DNA from: Eledone cirrhosa
Taxonomy: Eukaryota; Mollusca; Cephalopoda; Octopoda; Eledonidae
Direction of reading: 5' to 3'
Length of the DNA stretch: 64,000 bases
Assembly (NCBI GenBank): GCA_964016885.1
Contig: OZ024743.1
Coordinates: 18,052,499-18,116,498, forward strand
The notes below the pieces were generated by a model, which was given only the letters and a program-made list of their open reading frames with translations, searched no databases and was not told the DNA's origin. Both the position numbers and the translations under genes were made by a program. Shown in pieces: positions 52,187-63,432 of the stretch (positions within the stretch are counted from its first letter, which is position 1; each line of letters opens with the position of its first letter).

Positions 52187-53592
52187 ACAGTTGCATTTAT
52201 CTTGCTTTATGTTCATCCTGGGATTTGCGATAACTAATCATTAGACCCATTAGGTATCATTCCTAGAGCGCCTCCAACCACTGGTATTGTTTTAGTTCTC
52301 AATTTCCATATTTTCCAATTTCTATCTCCAGGTCCTTATACTTGCTCAATTTTTCAAATGTTTTTATAGATACATTCTTGTCTATTGGAACAGACATATC
52401 AATTAGCAGACATACCCTCTTTTTATAGTCCTTCAATATTATATCAGGTCTATTTGCATCTTTTTTGGGGTCTGTTTGGATGCTAAAGTTCCACAAGATT
52501 GAGATGTGATCTTTTTCAAGTATGGGAGGTGGTTGATGCTCCCACCAATTCTTTTGATGGGGCAGGTCAACATGTTTACACATTATCCAATGTATGTATT
52601 GTGCAGCTCTGTCATGCCTGTTTAGGTATTCGGCTGGAGCTATAGGACTGCACATTGAAATTATATGGTCAAACGTCTCTGGTTGTTTTTTGCATACACG
52701 GCATAATGGGCTGCATCCACTTATTATTATGTTGGCTTGGTAATTTTTTGTTGGCAGACACTGATCTTGTGCTGATAGTCCAGAGGATGCCAACCACTGA
52801 TGGGTTAAAGTTTTGTCAACATCAGGATTGTTAGCTCGATCTGGGTATTTTCCATACAGAGGCTTTTCTTGCCATTTCTTAGCCAGTTTCTGTAGCAGTT
52901 CTTTATTTGCAGTTACTTTTACCTGCTTTGATTTTTCTGTGTTTTCCATTTCAGCAGGAAATGGGACTTCTGAAATGTGTAGTTCATTACTATATCTTTG
53001 TGCATCTTTTGTAATGGAATATGATCTTTTGATGTTTAGGTGTTTCAAAACGAGTTTGATCATCCAATCATGTGATTCCCTTAGATATGTAGATAATCCA
53101 ATTGTTGCAGTTTCCAACGCAATGTCTAACTGGATTAACCCACGTCCTCCTTCTTTCCTAGGGAGATATATTCTATCTATATCTGCCTTAGGGTGATGCA
53201 TTCTGTGCATGGTTAAGAATTTTCGAATTTTTGTATCGAGCCTACGGATCTCTGTGCTTGACCAGTTGATGACATTGTAACTGTAGGTTACTACTGGTAT
53301 GGCAAGCGTGTTTATGGCATCGATCCTATTCCTTGCGTTCAATTCCGTTCTTAAGATTGCTCTTACTCTGCGGTAACATTCCTTCCTTATCCTTTCCCTC
53401 ATTATGGAGTGCTTGATTCCGTCTCCTTCACAAACACCTAGATATTTGTAGGATTTTTTTTGATCAAGTTCTGTTATCACGTTCCCCCGATCAAAATTAA
53501 TGTCTGAACTCTTCAGCAGCTTTCCTCTGGTGAACGTTGCTTTGGCGGATTTATCTAGCCGTGAAAGTTGCTTTGGCGCATTTATCTAGTCT
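52187..53592 (-). pseudogene. Dong-2 LINE, 3' fragment
   Basis: The 3'UTR has an internal deletion: TATGTTCAT joins CCTGGGATTTGCG, which in the other copies lies about 180 bp further on. Frame 53480-52299 (393 residues) covers the region after the RT palm, the CCHC finger and RPD-14-D. It lacks nine residues after WLASSGL and is frameshifted near 52310. At the 5' side a 31-bp tandem duplication (about 53529-53590, GTGAANGTTGCTTTGGCG) precedes an imperfect ATT tract. Confidence 0.85.
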
Positions 53593-53633
53593 TAATATTA
53601 TGATTATTATTACTATTTATTATTATTATTATT

Positions 53634-56506
53634 TGCATTTATCTTGCTTTATGTTTATACGAGTTATCACCAAGTCACAACCAGTGACCTCAAGAGACAA
53701 CAAGGTCCGCCATGTTCAAGAAAGAACACACATATTCACACATGCATCCTTAGTGTTTAGACTTGTGATGTACTTATATTGACAGGATCTTCCTTAGTAT
53801 ATGGGCAGTTCCCATTAGTACTATCTTTTTTATTTCTCCTATACGCGGGTTTCCTGGGATTTGCGATAAGTAGTCGTTAGACCCCTTAGGTATCATTCCC
53901 AGAGCGCCTACAACCACTGGTATTGTTTTAGTTCTCAATTTCCACATTTTTCCAATTTCTATCTCCAGGTCCTTATACTTGCTCAATTTTTCAAATGTTT
54001 TTATAGATACATTCTTGTCTATTGGAACAGACATATCAATTAGCAGGCATACCCTCCTTTGAAAGTCCTTCAATATTATATCAGGTCTATTTGCATCTAT
54101 TTTTCGGTCTGTTTGGATGCTAAAGTTCCACAAGATTGAGATGTGATCTTTTTCAAGTATGGGAGGTGGTTGATGCTCCCACCAATTCTTTTGATGGGGC
54201 AGGTCAAAATGCTTGCACATTATCCAATGTATGTATTGTGCAGCTCTGTCATGCCTGTTTAGGTATTCGGTTGGAGCTATAGGACTGCACATAGAAATTA
54301 TATGGTCAATGGTCTCTGGTTGTTTTTTGCATACACGGCATAATGGGCTGCACCCATTTTTTATTATGTTGGCTTGGTAATTTTTTGTTGGCAGACACTG
54401 ATCTTGTGCGGATATAATCAGTCCTTCAGTCTCCGATTTCAGTCCAGAGGATGCCAACCACTGATGGGTTAAAGTTTTGTCAACATCAGGATTGTTAGCT
54501 CGCTCTGGGTATTTTCCATACAGAGGCTTTTCTTGCCATTTCTTAGCCAGTTTCTGTAGCAGTTCTTTCTTTGCAGTTACTTTTACCTGCTTTGCTTTTT
54601 CTGTGTTTTCCATTTCAGCAGTAAATGGGACTTCTGAAATTTGTAGTCCATTACTGTATCTTTGTGCATCTTTTGTAATGGAATATGATCTTTTGGTGCT
54701 TTCGTGTTTCAAAACGAGTTTGATCATCCAATCATGTGATTCCCTTAGATATGTGGATAATCCAATTGTTGCAGTTTTCAACGCAATGTCTAACTGGATT
54801 AACCCACGTCCTCCTTTTTCCTAGGGAGATATATTCTATCTATGTCTGCCTTAGGGTGATGCATTTTGTGCATGGTTAAGAATTTTCGGATTTTTGTATC
54901 GAGCCTACGGATCTCTGTGCTTGACCAGTTGATGACATTGTAACTGTAGGTTACTACTGGTATGGCAAGCGTGTTTATGGCATCGATCCTATTCCTTGCA
55001 TTCAATTCCGTTCTTAAGATTGCTCTGACTCTGCGGTAACATTCCTTCCTTATCCTTTCCCTCATTGTCGAGTGCTTGATTCCGTCTCCTTCACAAACAC
55101 CTAGATATTTGTAAGTTTGTTCTTGATCAAGCTCTCTTATCACGTTCCCCCGATCAAGATTAATGTCTGAACTCTTCAGCAGCTTTCCTCTGGTGAACGT
55201 TGCTTTGGCGCATTTATCCAGTCCAAACTCCATTTTAATGTCATCACTGAACTGCTTCACAGTGGATAATAGTCCTTGCAATTGTTCATCATTTTTTGCA
55301 AATAGTTTCAGGTCATCCATGTAGAACAGGTGATTAATGGTTTTGTCATAGACTCTATATCCATGTTTTGTTTCATTGAGCATTTTACTTAATGGTATAA
55401 GTGCGATGCAGAATAAAAGCGGTGATAAAGCGTCACCCTGAAAAATTCCACAATTAATGTTAACTTCTCCAGCTTCCAGTGATTTTGTTTCACTATTCAA
55501 AAGGAGTGTCGTTCTCCATGTCCTCATACTGAATGACAAAAACCTCCTGATAACGGGGGATATTTTGAAAATCTCTAAACATTTTTCAATCCAACTGTGT
55601 GGCAAACTATCAAATGCTTTTTTATAATCTATTCAAGCAATCGATAGATTTTTGTGTCTATTATGACAATCTTCCAGTATCATTTTGTTAACCAAAAGCT
55701 GATCCTTACAGCCATATGAGCCTCGTTTACACCCTTTCTGCTCAATGGGAAATAGGTCATTTGTTATCAGGTGGTCATATGTGTATTCAGTTAGGACTGA
55801 TGTTAAAATTTTATACATTGTGGTCAAGCAGGTTATCGGTCTGTAATTTTTGGGATTGTTTGTCTCATCATTCTTCGGTAGCAGGAATGTAATGCCGTTA
55901 ACTAGCCATGATGGTATCTTTTCTGGCTCCTTAACTATTTCATTGTAAAGTTGGGCTAACAGCTCATGAGACTCTGTGAAAGCATTTATCCAAAAGTTTT
56001 GTATTTTGTCTTTTCCTGGGGATTTCCATTTGCTGGTTTTTCTTAGAGCCAAGCGCAGCTGTTCAACTGTTATATTTTCCCATGTTTGTTCTTCAAGGTG
56101 AGCTGTTTCTTTCATTTGTCTGTCTATCCATGGGGCATGTATGTTATGAACTTTTTCTTCGGCCCAGATCTTTTCCCAGAATTCTTGCACTTCCTCCTTG
56201 GGTGGTATTGATTTAGCAGTTATTGTTGACTTACCAATTTTTCTGTACAAGTTTCTTTGGTTGTTTTTGAACATATTATTGTCCTTATAGAATCTAGATC
56301 GTTTTTCAAAGCGCCTTATACGAGCAGCTTTGGCCGACACTTTTTGCTTGATTGTTTCTATCAGCATGTCTATGTCACATGTTGATCTTATACTGTACTT
56401 TTTTTTCAATTTTCTAAGTTTAGTTTGTTTAACATGTTCATCTACTTTATAGTTTGTTAAAATTTCTATGTCAGATCGGAGAAGGTTTATTTGGCGATTG
56501 ATGTTA
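53634..56506 (-). pseudogene. Dong-2 LINE, 5'-truncated
   Basis: Frames 56409-55633, 55605-54799 and 54781-53774 together match the intact Dong-2 from the pre-RT coiled region to the C-terminus. The first break is a nonsense change in the motif A block (TGG to TGA, 55633-55635). The second is a one-base deletion near 54815 (CCTTTTTCC for CCTTCTTTCC). Motif B is the normal GIFQGDALSPLLF, unlike the intact-ORF copy. Truncated at GATGTTAT beside (ATT)n. Confidence 0.88.
56461..56506. repeat. 46-bp direct repeat, left copy
   Basis: AATTTCTATGTCAGATCGGA ... GATGTTA from the Dong-2 N-terminal coding region; identical to 57595-57640. The two copies bracket a single Dong-1 insertion. Confidence 0.9.
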
Positions 56507-56525
56507 TTATTATTGTTATTGTTAT

Positions 56526-57597
56526 TCTTTGAATCTCAGTCATTGATGTTGGTTAACTGGAAAGTCCGTTGGATTGAATATCAAGCCACTACCTGCAGCC
56601 TCAGATATTCAGGACGTATCGGAGGGTTCTTGCCGTTCCAAGCAAGCATGCCTTTTGAAGCGTTCCAAAAAGCGTGAAGGGGCCGATTTTCTTTAACCAT
56701 CCCTGGAAACCTTTGGAGATAGTCCCCAGTGCGCCTATGACAATCGGGATCACTTTGACTTCATGGCAGTTCCAAATCCTTTTCACCTCCCACTTTAGGT
56801 CCTGGTATCGGTTAATTTTCTCCCTCTCCTTATCTTGCACTCTCGTGTCGAACGGGCAGGCCACATCCACAATCAGGCACGATCTTTTTTCTTTGTCCAC
56901 AACCACCAGGTCAGGTCTATTGTGTTCCAGTTTTTTGTCCGTCTGTATCCTAAAATCCCACAGCACCTTCACCTGACTGTTCTCCATCACCGCCTCTGGC
57001 CTATGCTCATACCATTTCTCAGAATGTGGTAGATTGTTTACTTTGCACAGGTGCCAGTGGATCACCCTGCCCATCACATCGTGTCTCCAGCCCTTATAGT
57101 GGGTCTGGGCTAGGTGTTTACACTCGGACACAATGTGAGCCACAGTCTCCTCTCTCTCTCCACAGATCCTGCACAGTGGGCTAGCCTCCTCCTTGTAGAT
57201 ATGGTGCTTCAACCACTTCGTTTTGAGGGCCTGCTCCTGCGCAGCCATTAGCATTCCTTCTGTAGCCTTTTTGAGGTCTCCTCTTCTCAACCAGTTCCAT
57301 GTCTGTGGATCTCTAAATTCAGTTTTCTCAAAGAAGGTACTATGAAGGGATTTTCCCTTAAGGCTGCTCTTCCTCCTTGATGTTATTTCCTCCTTGGGTA
57401 TCCCCTGGCCTACTGTCCCCTCCTTCAGTACAGCTCTGAGCATTGGCTCCTTACTATAGGTCACGTATTTGTATAGGTTGTTTTTCTCCATCTGAACACA
57501 GTCCTCTATGCTGATAAGACCTCTTCCACCCTCAGATCTCCTTAGGTAGAGTCTATCGACGTCACTCCTCTTGTGGAACATGTTGTAGATAGTCAAT
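56526..57597 (-). pseudogene. Dong-1 LINE, 5'-truncated, C-terminal ORF open
   Basis: Subtype 1a. Uninterrupted frame 57596-56601 (331 residues): thumb, CCHC CRICGEREETVAHIVSEC, RPDLVVVDKEKRSCLIVD and the C-terminus. Truncated at GATAGTCAAT, where it meets the second copy of a 46-bp stretch of Dong-2. Confidence 0.88.
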
Positions 57598-57635
57598 TTC
57601 TATGTCAGATCGGAGAAGGTTTATTTGGCGATTGA

Positions 57636-57640
<5 letters not shown>
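57595..57640. repeat. 46-bp direct repeat, right copy
   Basis: Exact copy of 56461-56506, followed by (TTA)n. Best read as the target-site duplication of the Dong-1 copy between them. Confidence 0.85.

Positions 57641-57708
<68 letters not shown>
57639..57708 (+). repeat. (ATT)n at Tx1 copy 3 5' end
   Basis: About 23 units; the next base starts GGCGACCTACGTAG, the Tx1 copy 1/3 terminus. Confidence 0.95.
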
Positions 57709-57916
57709 GGCGACCTACGTAGTAAATCGTATCATCGTGAGCTCCGCAAAGTTTTGTTATTTCCGTTTGTTAAAAATTGCCATTTATGGAAAATTTTTAT
57801 TGTTAACCATATATAAGCGCACATACATTGTTTTCCGAAAAGGACACCCAAAAAGATTGGGGCCTTGTGTCCAAAATTTAAACTTTTATTCTTAACAAAA
57901 ATCTATTTGAAAAAAA

Positions 57917-59902
57917 ATGGCTAATTCACCTCTGCACCAAGCAGCTGCAAGCCTTCCTCACAAATTAACACCTCACACCGACACCACCATTGTAAATGTT
58001 ACTACGTTTGCCAACACTACAAAAAATATAAGCAGTAGCAATATTTTAAATTTGTCTCAGGCAGACATTCAATTCCCGCCATTACCAATGACTGCAGGTG
58101 TTAAAGCCTCCACCACCACCAACACCACGACAACCACCACGCCCACCACCACCGCGACAACAGAAACAAAAGAACAAAAAAATAAATTAACTCGTGATGT
58201 CGAAATGAAATCAAGCAAAATGGACTCTTCCCCACCAAAGACGACTGACGTCGCCACCACCACAACTGAAACTAAAATTAATATTAACACAAATAACGAT
58301 AGCAACAACAACAACAATGACATTATAAAAACCACCCTCAGTTTCGCCAGAGTAGCAAAACAGTTCGAAGCATTTACGGTAACTCAGGAGGATTTAGAAA
58401 ATGCCAAACAAATGGTAAAGAAAGATGGGTACAGGGTCAGCCCCCCCCTAATAAAATGGAGCATCGGAGCCTATGCACCGTGTCGTATCGAACAATAAAT
58501 GTAAAATCGCGCCGAGTGGAACGGGCATCCGAGTCCCAAATCCAAAAAGCTTTGGGACATGTGTGGGCAAGAAAAACCCACATCAGACATGGGCAAAAGT
58601 ATGGAACCGTGGACGTGTTCTTTGAAACACCAGAGGAGGCTAGAGAACACTCCATGGCCCCATTAAGAAGTGACGACTTCACACTCGCCCCAAGCTATTG
58701 TGGCCAGAGACTCGTAAAGATCAGGGTGACCCACGTTCCACCGGCCATCGAAATTCCCTGGCTAATAGCGGCCGTCCTCGCCGGCATCGAAGCCAACACA
58801 AAAATAATAGCAATAGCAAAAGAAAAGCAGGAGAACTGGTCCGGATCTGGGATGGAGCTCCTGATCCAAGCGGACCAAAAAAGCATTGAGGAGTTCCCAG
58901 AGGTAATACACCTCACTGACGGCAGCCACCTCACGGTAATTGTCGAGGGCAGAAGACCTAGGTGTGTCGTTTGTGGTGAAGGAACCCACCTAAGGGCTTT
59001 CTGCCCTCAGGCTAGAAGGTTGAGGCCAGCTCTCCTACCCACTCCAGTGACACAACCATCAACACCACCAGTAGCTGAGATGGCAGCAACAACTGTAGCA
59101 GCAACAACAGAAGCAACTATAACAGCAACAACCCCAGCAACAGTAGCAAAACCAACACCACCACCACTACCAACAAAACCAACACCACAACCACCGAACA
59201 CTTCAGAACTAGCAGCAGCGCCTACACCATCCACCACGCCACAACCAAAACTAACGCCTGTGGAGGATGTTCCACTCCCCGGCCTATCACAACTGGAGAC
59301 AGATTGTGACGACGAGGATTGGGAAACGATATCCGGAAAAAAAAAGAAACCAAAAAAGAAAAAATTCTCTTCCTACACCCTCCAAAAACAAAATACAGAG
59401 GGAAACAAATAAACTAAGAAACAAAAAAGTTAGGACAGATATGCCACCATCCACACCAGCATTACCAACCCCATCAACCCAAACCCCAACACCATCACCA
59501 TCATTAACCCCAACACCACCATCACCTACACCACAAAAGTCACCAAAATGCGAAACAGAAACAAACCCACAACAAACGCAAACAAAACAAAACAACCAAA
59601 ACGATACACACTACACAGCACTAAATTTGAACAAAAAGCAATTATTACACTACATCCAACACAACACCAGCATCACAGAAAAAGACTACACGACAACCCT
59701 AAAATTCACACCACCTCCACACATACAAATCACTCGCATCACACAGAAAACGTACATGTCACTAAAAAAAAAATTCCCAAAAGACATCGGAGACTTCCGA
59801 CAAGCACTCTCCAGGAGGATTTATAAGGACATCCTTCCTGAGGAGGCCACAAGCAGTGAAAAGGATGGAAAAACCGTCCTTCCCCTACGAGAAGTAAGGT
59901 AA
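57917..59902 (+). pseudogene. Tx1-like ORF1, copy 3 (two frame breaks)
   Basis: Frame 57917-58498: N/T-rich start MANSPLHQAA and SFARVAKQFEAF. A C-run at 58440-58448 shifts into 58456-59412: RRM-like domain (KSRRVERASESQIQKALGHV ... VKIRVTHVPP), CCHC CVVCGEGTHLRAFC at about 58970-59010, P/T-rich linker and lysine-rich end. An A-run at 59336-59366 shifts into 59267-59902, ending with a domain (ITRITQKTYMSLKKKFPKDI) also visible in copy 1. The stop TAA (59900-59902) is within GTAAGT. Confidence 0.82.
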
Positions 59903-59950
59903 GTGGTCTTTCCCATCTTTTCCACTCCTTTTCAACATGACCTCACTCAG
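59899..59950 (+). promoter_or_regulatory. Possible 52-nt intron at ORF1/ORF2 junction
   Basis: AAG|GTAAGT, a pyrimidine-rich middle (GTCTTTCCCATCTTTTCCAC and on) and CTCACTCAG|AATAGG. Removal deletes the ORF1 stop and the ORF2 ATG and joins GTA-AG to A-ATA-GGC-AGC, in frame with ORF2 (RIGSINARG). Copy 1 has the same 52-nt arrangement at 12345-12396. Confidence 0.4.
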
Positions 59951-62900
59951 AATAGGCAGCATAAATGCGCGTGGCTTTGGGTCGTCATAGAAGCAGGGCC
60001 ACCAGCTCAACGACCCCAGGTCACTAAACATAGATGTAGTTGCCATCAGCGAGACCAGAATCTCCGAGGCACAGTCTTTCGCACCGATCGTCGGCGGCTA
60101 CTATGTGTACGCATCTCCCAGCCGTCCTGGATCGGGGGGTGGAGTTGCTGTGCTTTTTCGGAGAGGTTTGGATCTTGCCATACGGGCCATCTTCCTGGAC
60201 CCAGAAGGTAAGTTGGTGGTGCTGGACGTGACCAGCGGAGACGGCCAAGCTTTCAGGTTAGTGGCCGTCTATGCCCCGAAAGGAGCAGGGCGGCCTGATT
60301 TCTTCCGGCGTCTGGAGACCTTTCTTGGAACGTCGCTCTTTAGTGTTAGTGGGCGACTGGAACGGGATCTTAGATGCACGCTGGGATTGTGTGGGATTAC
60401 TGGATAGGGAAGGAGGGTGCAAGAGTCTCACCAACCTGCTCAGACGTTTTGAACTGTCTGACAGGTACCGAATGGATTTCCCGAATGTACCAATGTGGAC
60501 GTGGACAAATCGCATAGGGTCATCCAGATCATATCTAGATAGAGTATTTTGTAGGGAAATAGATAGGTCTAGCATAGGCTGTCCACAATTCAACATAGTC
60601 AGCTACACGGACCACAAATTCGTGATCTGTGTTCTTGACTTATATAGGCTTCATAGACGAGGACCCGGCTACTGGAAGATAAACGCGTCCTTACCAGCGC
60701 GCAAGGCCTACATAGACCGGATTAGCGAACTAGTTAAGAGGGCGTTGACGGGGGCCATCGTCAACAACAAGTGGTCGTTTGCTCTGAAAAGAGCAATTAG
60801 AATAGAGTCCATTAGGTTTAGTAAGACTTTAGCAATAGAGAAAAATAGAGCAGAGGGAGAATTAGTTAGAAAATTAGATGAGGCGCTTAGCAAAGGCATC
60901 GCGACCTACGTACTTGCGGCGAAATTGGCCCTTGACCAATTCTTCAATGCAAAGCACGAAGGCTGCGTTGTCAGAGCTAGGATGCGTGCTCTCAGACACG
61001 AGGGGACGAAAGCCGTTCAATGGGCCCGAGTGGCGGAGGCGCGTCGTGGCAACAAATCCACGATCCGGTCTTTGGTGGACCACGACGGGCGCATGCTACT
61101 CGATCCCGGGCAAATGTGTGAAGCTTTTCAGCGACACTTCGCTCAACTGTTCGGGGGCAGTGGCGGGCCGGATCGAGGGATGGACTTTAGTGTCTACCTC
61201 GACGGACTGCCGCCGCTTTCGGCCACTGAGGCGGAGTGTTGCGAAAAGCCGATAACAACCGCTGAAGTACGGGATACAATGACTAATTGCACAAGGGGTA
61301 AATCGCCTGGTTTGGATGGTCTGCCCTATGAACTTTACGTACAAATGCCAAACTTGTTCGGAGGCCTCTTGGCGGACGTCTACTGCAACTGGCAACAGAA
61401 CGGGAGAATTCCCAGCTCTGTGAGCCGAGGAACGGTGACGCTGCTGAGAAAGGATCCGAACAAGTGGGATAACATAGATAATTTTATGCCCATCACTCTG
61501 CTAAACACAGAGTTCAAGATTTTGGCCAAGGTGCTAGCAAAGAGGTTGGCGCTTGGCGTTGATGGTCTGGTGGGAGAGGCACATACATGCGCCATTCCCG
61601 ACAGATCCATCCACGACAACCTCCACCTCATGCGATACGTCGTAGAGAGGGTAGCTAGGGAACCTGGCACGGGTGGGTCTTTGATCAATTTAGATCAGTC
61701 GAAAGCCTTCGATAGGGTCGACCATCGTTACATAGCGACAGACCTGAGGGCGGCTGGCTTTGGGCCCGTCTTCAGAGGCTGGATCGCTGCCATGCACAGC
61801 GACATCTGCTCTGTAGTGAGAGTGAACGATCACCTTTCGGAACCGTTCAACATGATGCGCTCAGTCCGCCAAGGATGTCCCCTCTCGTCCCTATTGTACG
61901 TATTGACTCTCGAGCCATTACTGCACAAACTGGAGACGTTGAGGGGGGTCCCGCGCGAACTAGGATGCGGAAGATCCGTGTCAGCGTATGCCGACGATGT
62001 CACCGTAGTGGTGTCGAACGCCAAACACATCGAGGCGATCGGCACTACACTAAGAGAATACGAAGCGGTGACAGGAGCAATGATCAACCAGGAAGAGTCA
62101 GTGGGCCTGCAGCTCGTCATCTACTACCGCCTGACCGTCGTACCTTGTCCTAAGCCCCGCCTGACTGCGCTGGAGCGTTTGCTCTTTCGCTTCTTGTGGA
62201 AGGGACGCGCTCCGATGGTCAGGCGGTCCATCTGCTGTCAACACCCGCTACGTGGAGGGCTGGGCATACCGTGGCTGATGATGCGCAGACACGCGCTCAG
62301 GCTACGACATCTCCACCTCTTCCTCGACGGTGATCAGGTGTGGTCGCCGTTTGCAAGACACGTTTTTCCCCAGCTCGTCTCATTGACGGAGCTGCAGTCC
62401 TGGGTCAAGCGAAGACCGAGAGGGAGCGCTTGGAGACTGGAATGTCTTCAGGCGCTCACAGCCCTCGACCAATCGGGCAATGTGATCGGTGGAAACTCCA
62501 CCTTGGCGTTCTATAGGGGATTAGTGGAGGGGAAGAGCGACGACGTACTTGGAGAAACTCTAGGCGTCGACGAAAATCAACTAGCCAATCTCTTCGGAAG
62601 AACTTTCGGGCCGGGGCCTATGGACAACTTCCAGAAATCCCTGGCCTGGCAGTGCTACCGAGGAGCTTTGCCAGTTCGGGATAAACTCTACAGGCATGGA
62701 GGTGCCGTCAGCCGGGCATGTCCGAGATGCGCGCAGGGCGACGAAACCGTCTTGCACGCACTCTTCCAGTGTCCGAGCATTGCTGACTTGTGGGTTTATG
62801 TCGAACACCCGCTGTCACGTGTAGGACGGATGCGACTATCAGCTGAGTCCATCGTGAGGATTGCCCCGCCCCCTTCCTTTAGCCTGGAAGAGCAGGCAGT

Positions 62901-63135
62901 TTTTATCTGTCTGGTGGCCATGGCGAAAGAGATAGTATGGTGGACACGTTTGAAAGGGCCGAAGACGAGCACTTACCTCTTCGGTGATGCCCTGATTAAC
63001 TTTTTCAAATTTCATTTGAAAAGGAAAATCAGGGTAGAGAGGGAAGTGCTCTCTTCCCAGCATTTTGTTGAAAGATGGGTGAGAGAAGCAAGTATGGCCC
63101 GAATGAATGGGCCTTCTCTGAATATGTGTCTGTAA
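59937..63135 (+). pseudogene. Tx1-like ORF2, copy 3: APE endonuclease-RT-CCHC
   Basis: Starts MTSLRIGSINARG. A TGG-to-TAG stop follows at about 59989-59991, then SETRISEA and GGGVAVLF. A frameshift near 60340 leads into one long frame to 63135: GDWNGILDARWD (60352), TDHKF (60617), SPGLDGLPYELY (61310), LDQSKAFDRVD (61693), YADD (61987-61998) and CCHC CPRCAQGDETVLHALFQC (about 62720-62775). An in-frame deletion of 73 codons at about 62115 removes everything between VGLQL and VIYYRL, including the LLGVWFGP block that follows the RT palm in copies 1 and 2. Probably cannot polymerise. Confidence 0.87.
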
Positions 63136-63378
63136 ATTAAAGGTGGAAAACTGGGAGAGGGCACTTGCCCTGGTGGTCAGGGCCACTGTGCTCTTTTAAT
63201 GGGCTTTCTCCACAAATGTCCCTGGGAAGTCTCCCCCCTATTGGGGAATTTTTCTTTGTTATTTTATTTCAACCTCTGTTTTTTTACACGCAGAAATGCC
63301 CATTTGTACCGTCCTGTATTGTCCTGTACTGTCCTTAATGTCTACTTTATGTGAACCCTTGTGGTTAATAAAGAAAAC

Positions 63379-63381
63379 ATT

Positions 63382-63423
<42 letters not shown>

Positions 63424-63432
63424 GTTGTTGTT
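63379..63432 (+). repeat. (ATT)n after Tx1 copy 3
   Basis: Imperfect (one AGT, then GTT units) 3' junction of the last complete element. Confidence 0.9.

Larger units (their letters stand above)
57709..63378 (+). mobile_element. Tx1-like LINE, copy 3 (full length)
   Basis: 5'UTR 57709-57916, ORF1 57917-59902, ORF2 59937-63135, 3'UTR ending GGTTAATAAAGAAAACA before (ATT)n. Same family as copy 1 but much better preserved. Confidence 0.88.
7862..63432. other. (ATT)n-linked chain of LINEs and SINEs
   Basis: About 20 retrotransposon units follow each other with only (ATT)n between them. Every R4/Dong-like unit is on the minus strand and every Tx1-like unit on the plus strand. Order from left: Tx1 relic, Dong-1, Dong-1, Tx1 copy 1, Dong-1 A, SINE, Dong derivative, Dong-1 B, SINE, Dong derivative, Dong-1 C, Dong-1, Dong-1, Dong-2 (intact ORF), Tx1 copy 2, SINE, Dong-1, Dong-1, Dong-2, Dong-2, Dong-1, Tx1 copy 3. 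Orientation and repeat phase agree with site-specific insertion into one growing microsatellite locus. Confidence 0.85.

Noticed and set aside
36800..57596. Host telomerase or Penelope-type RT
   Set aside because: The motif set (IDYKKAFD, MDDLKLF, CCHC, RPD...D) and single-ORF layout are those of R4/Dong-type LINEs; no GIY-YIG or telomerase motifs.
10921..58448. Programmed frameshift at the C-run of Tx1-like ORF1
   Set aside because: Copies 1 and 3 change frame in opposite senses and copy 2 has no break there, so run-length mutation is simpler.
43187..59366. Programmed frameshift at A-runs in the ORF1 C-terminal half
   Set aside because: The direction of shift differs between copies 2 and 3; slippage mutation fits better, although recurrence in lysine-rich code is notable.
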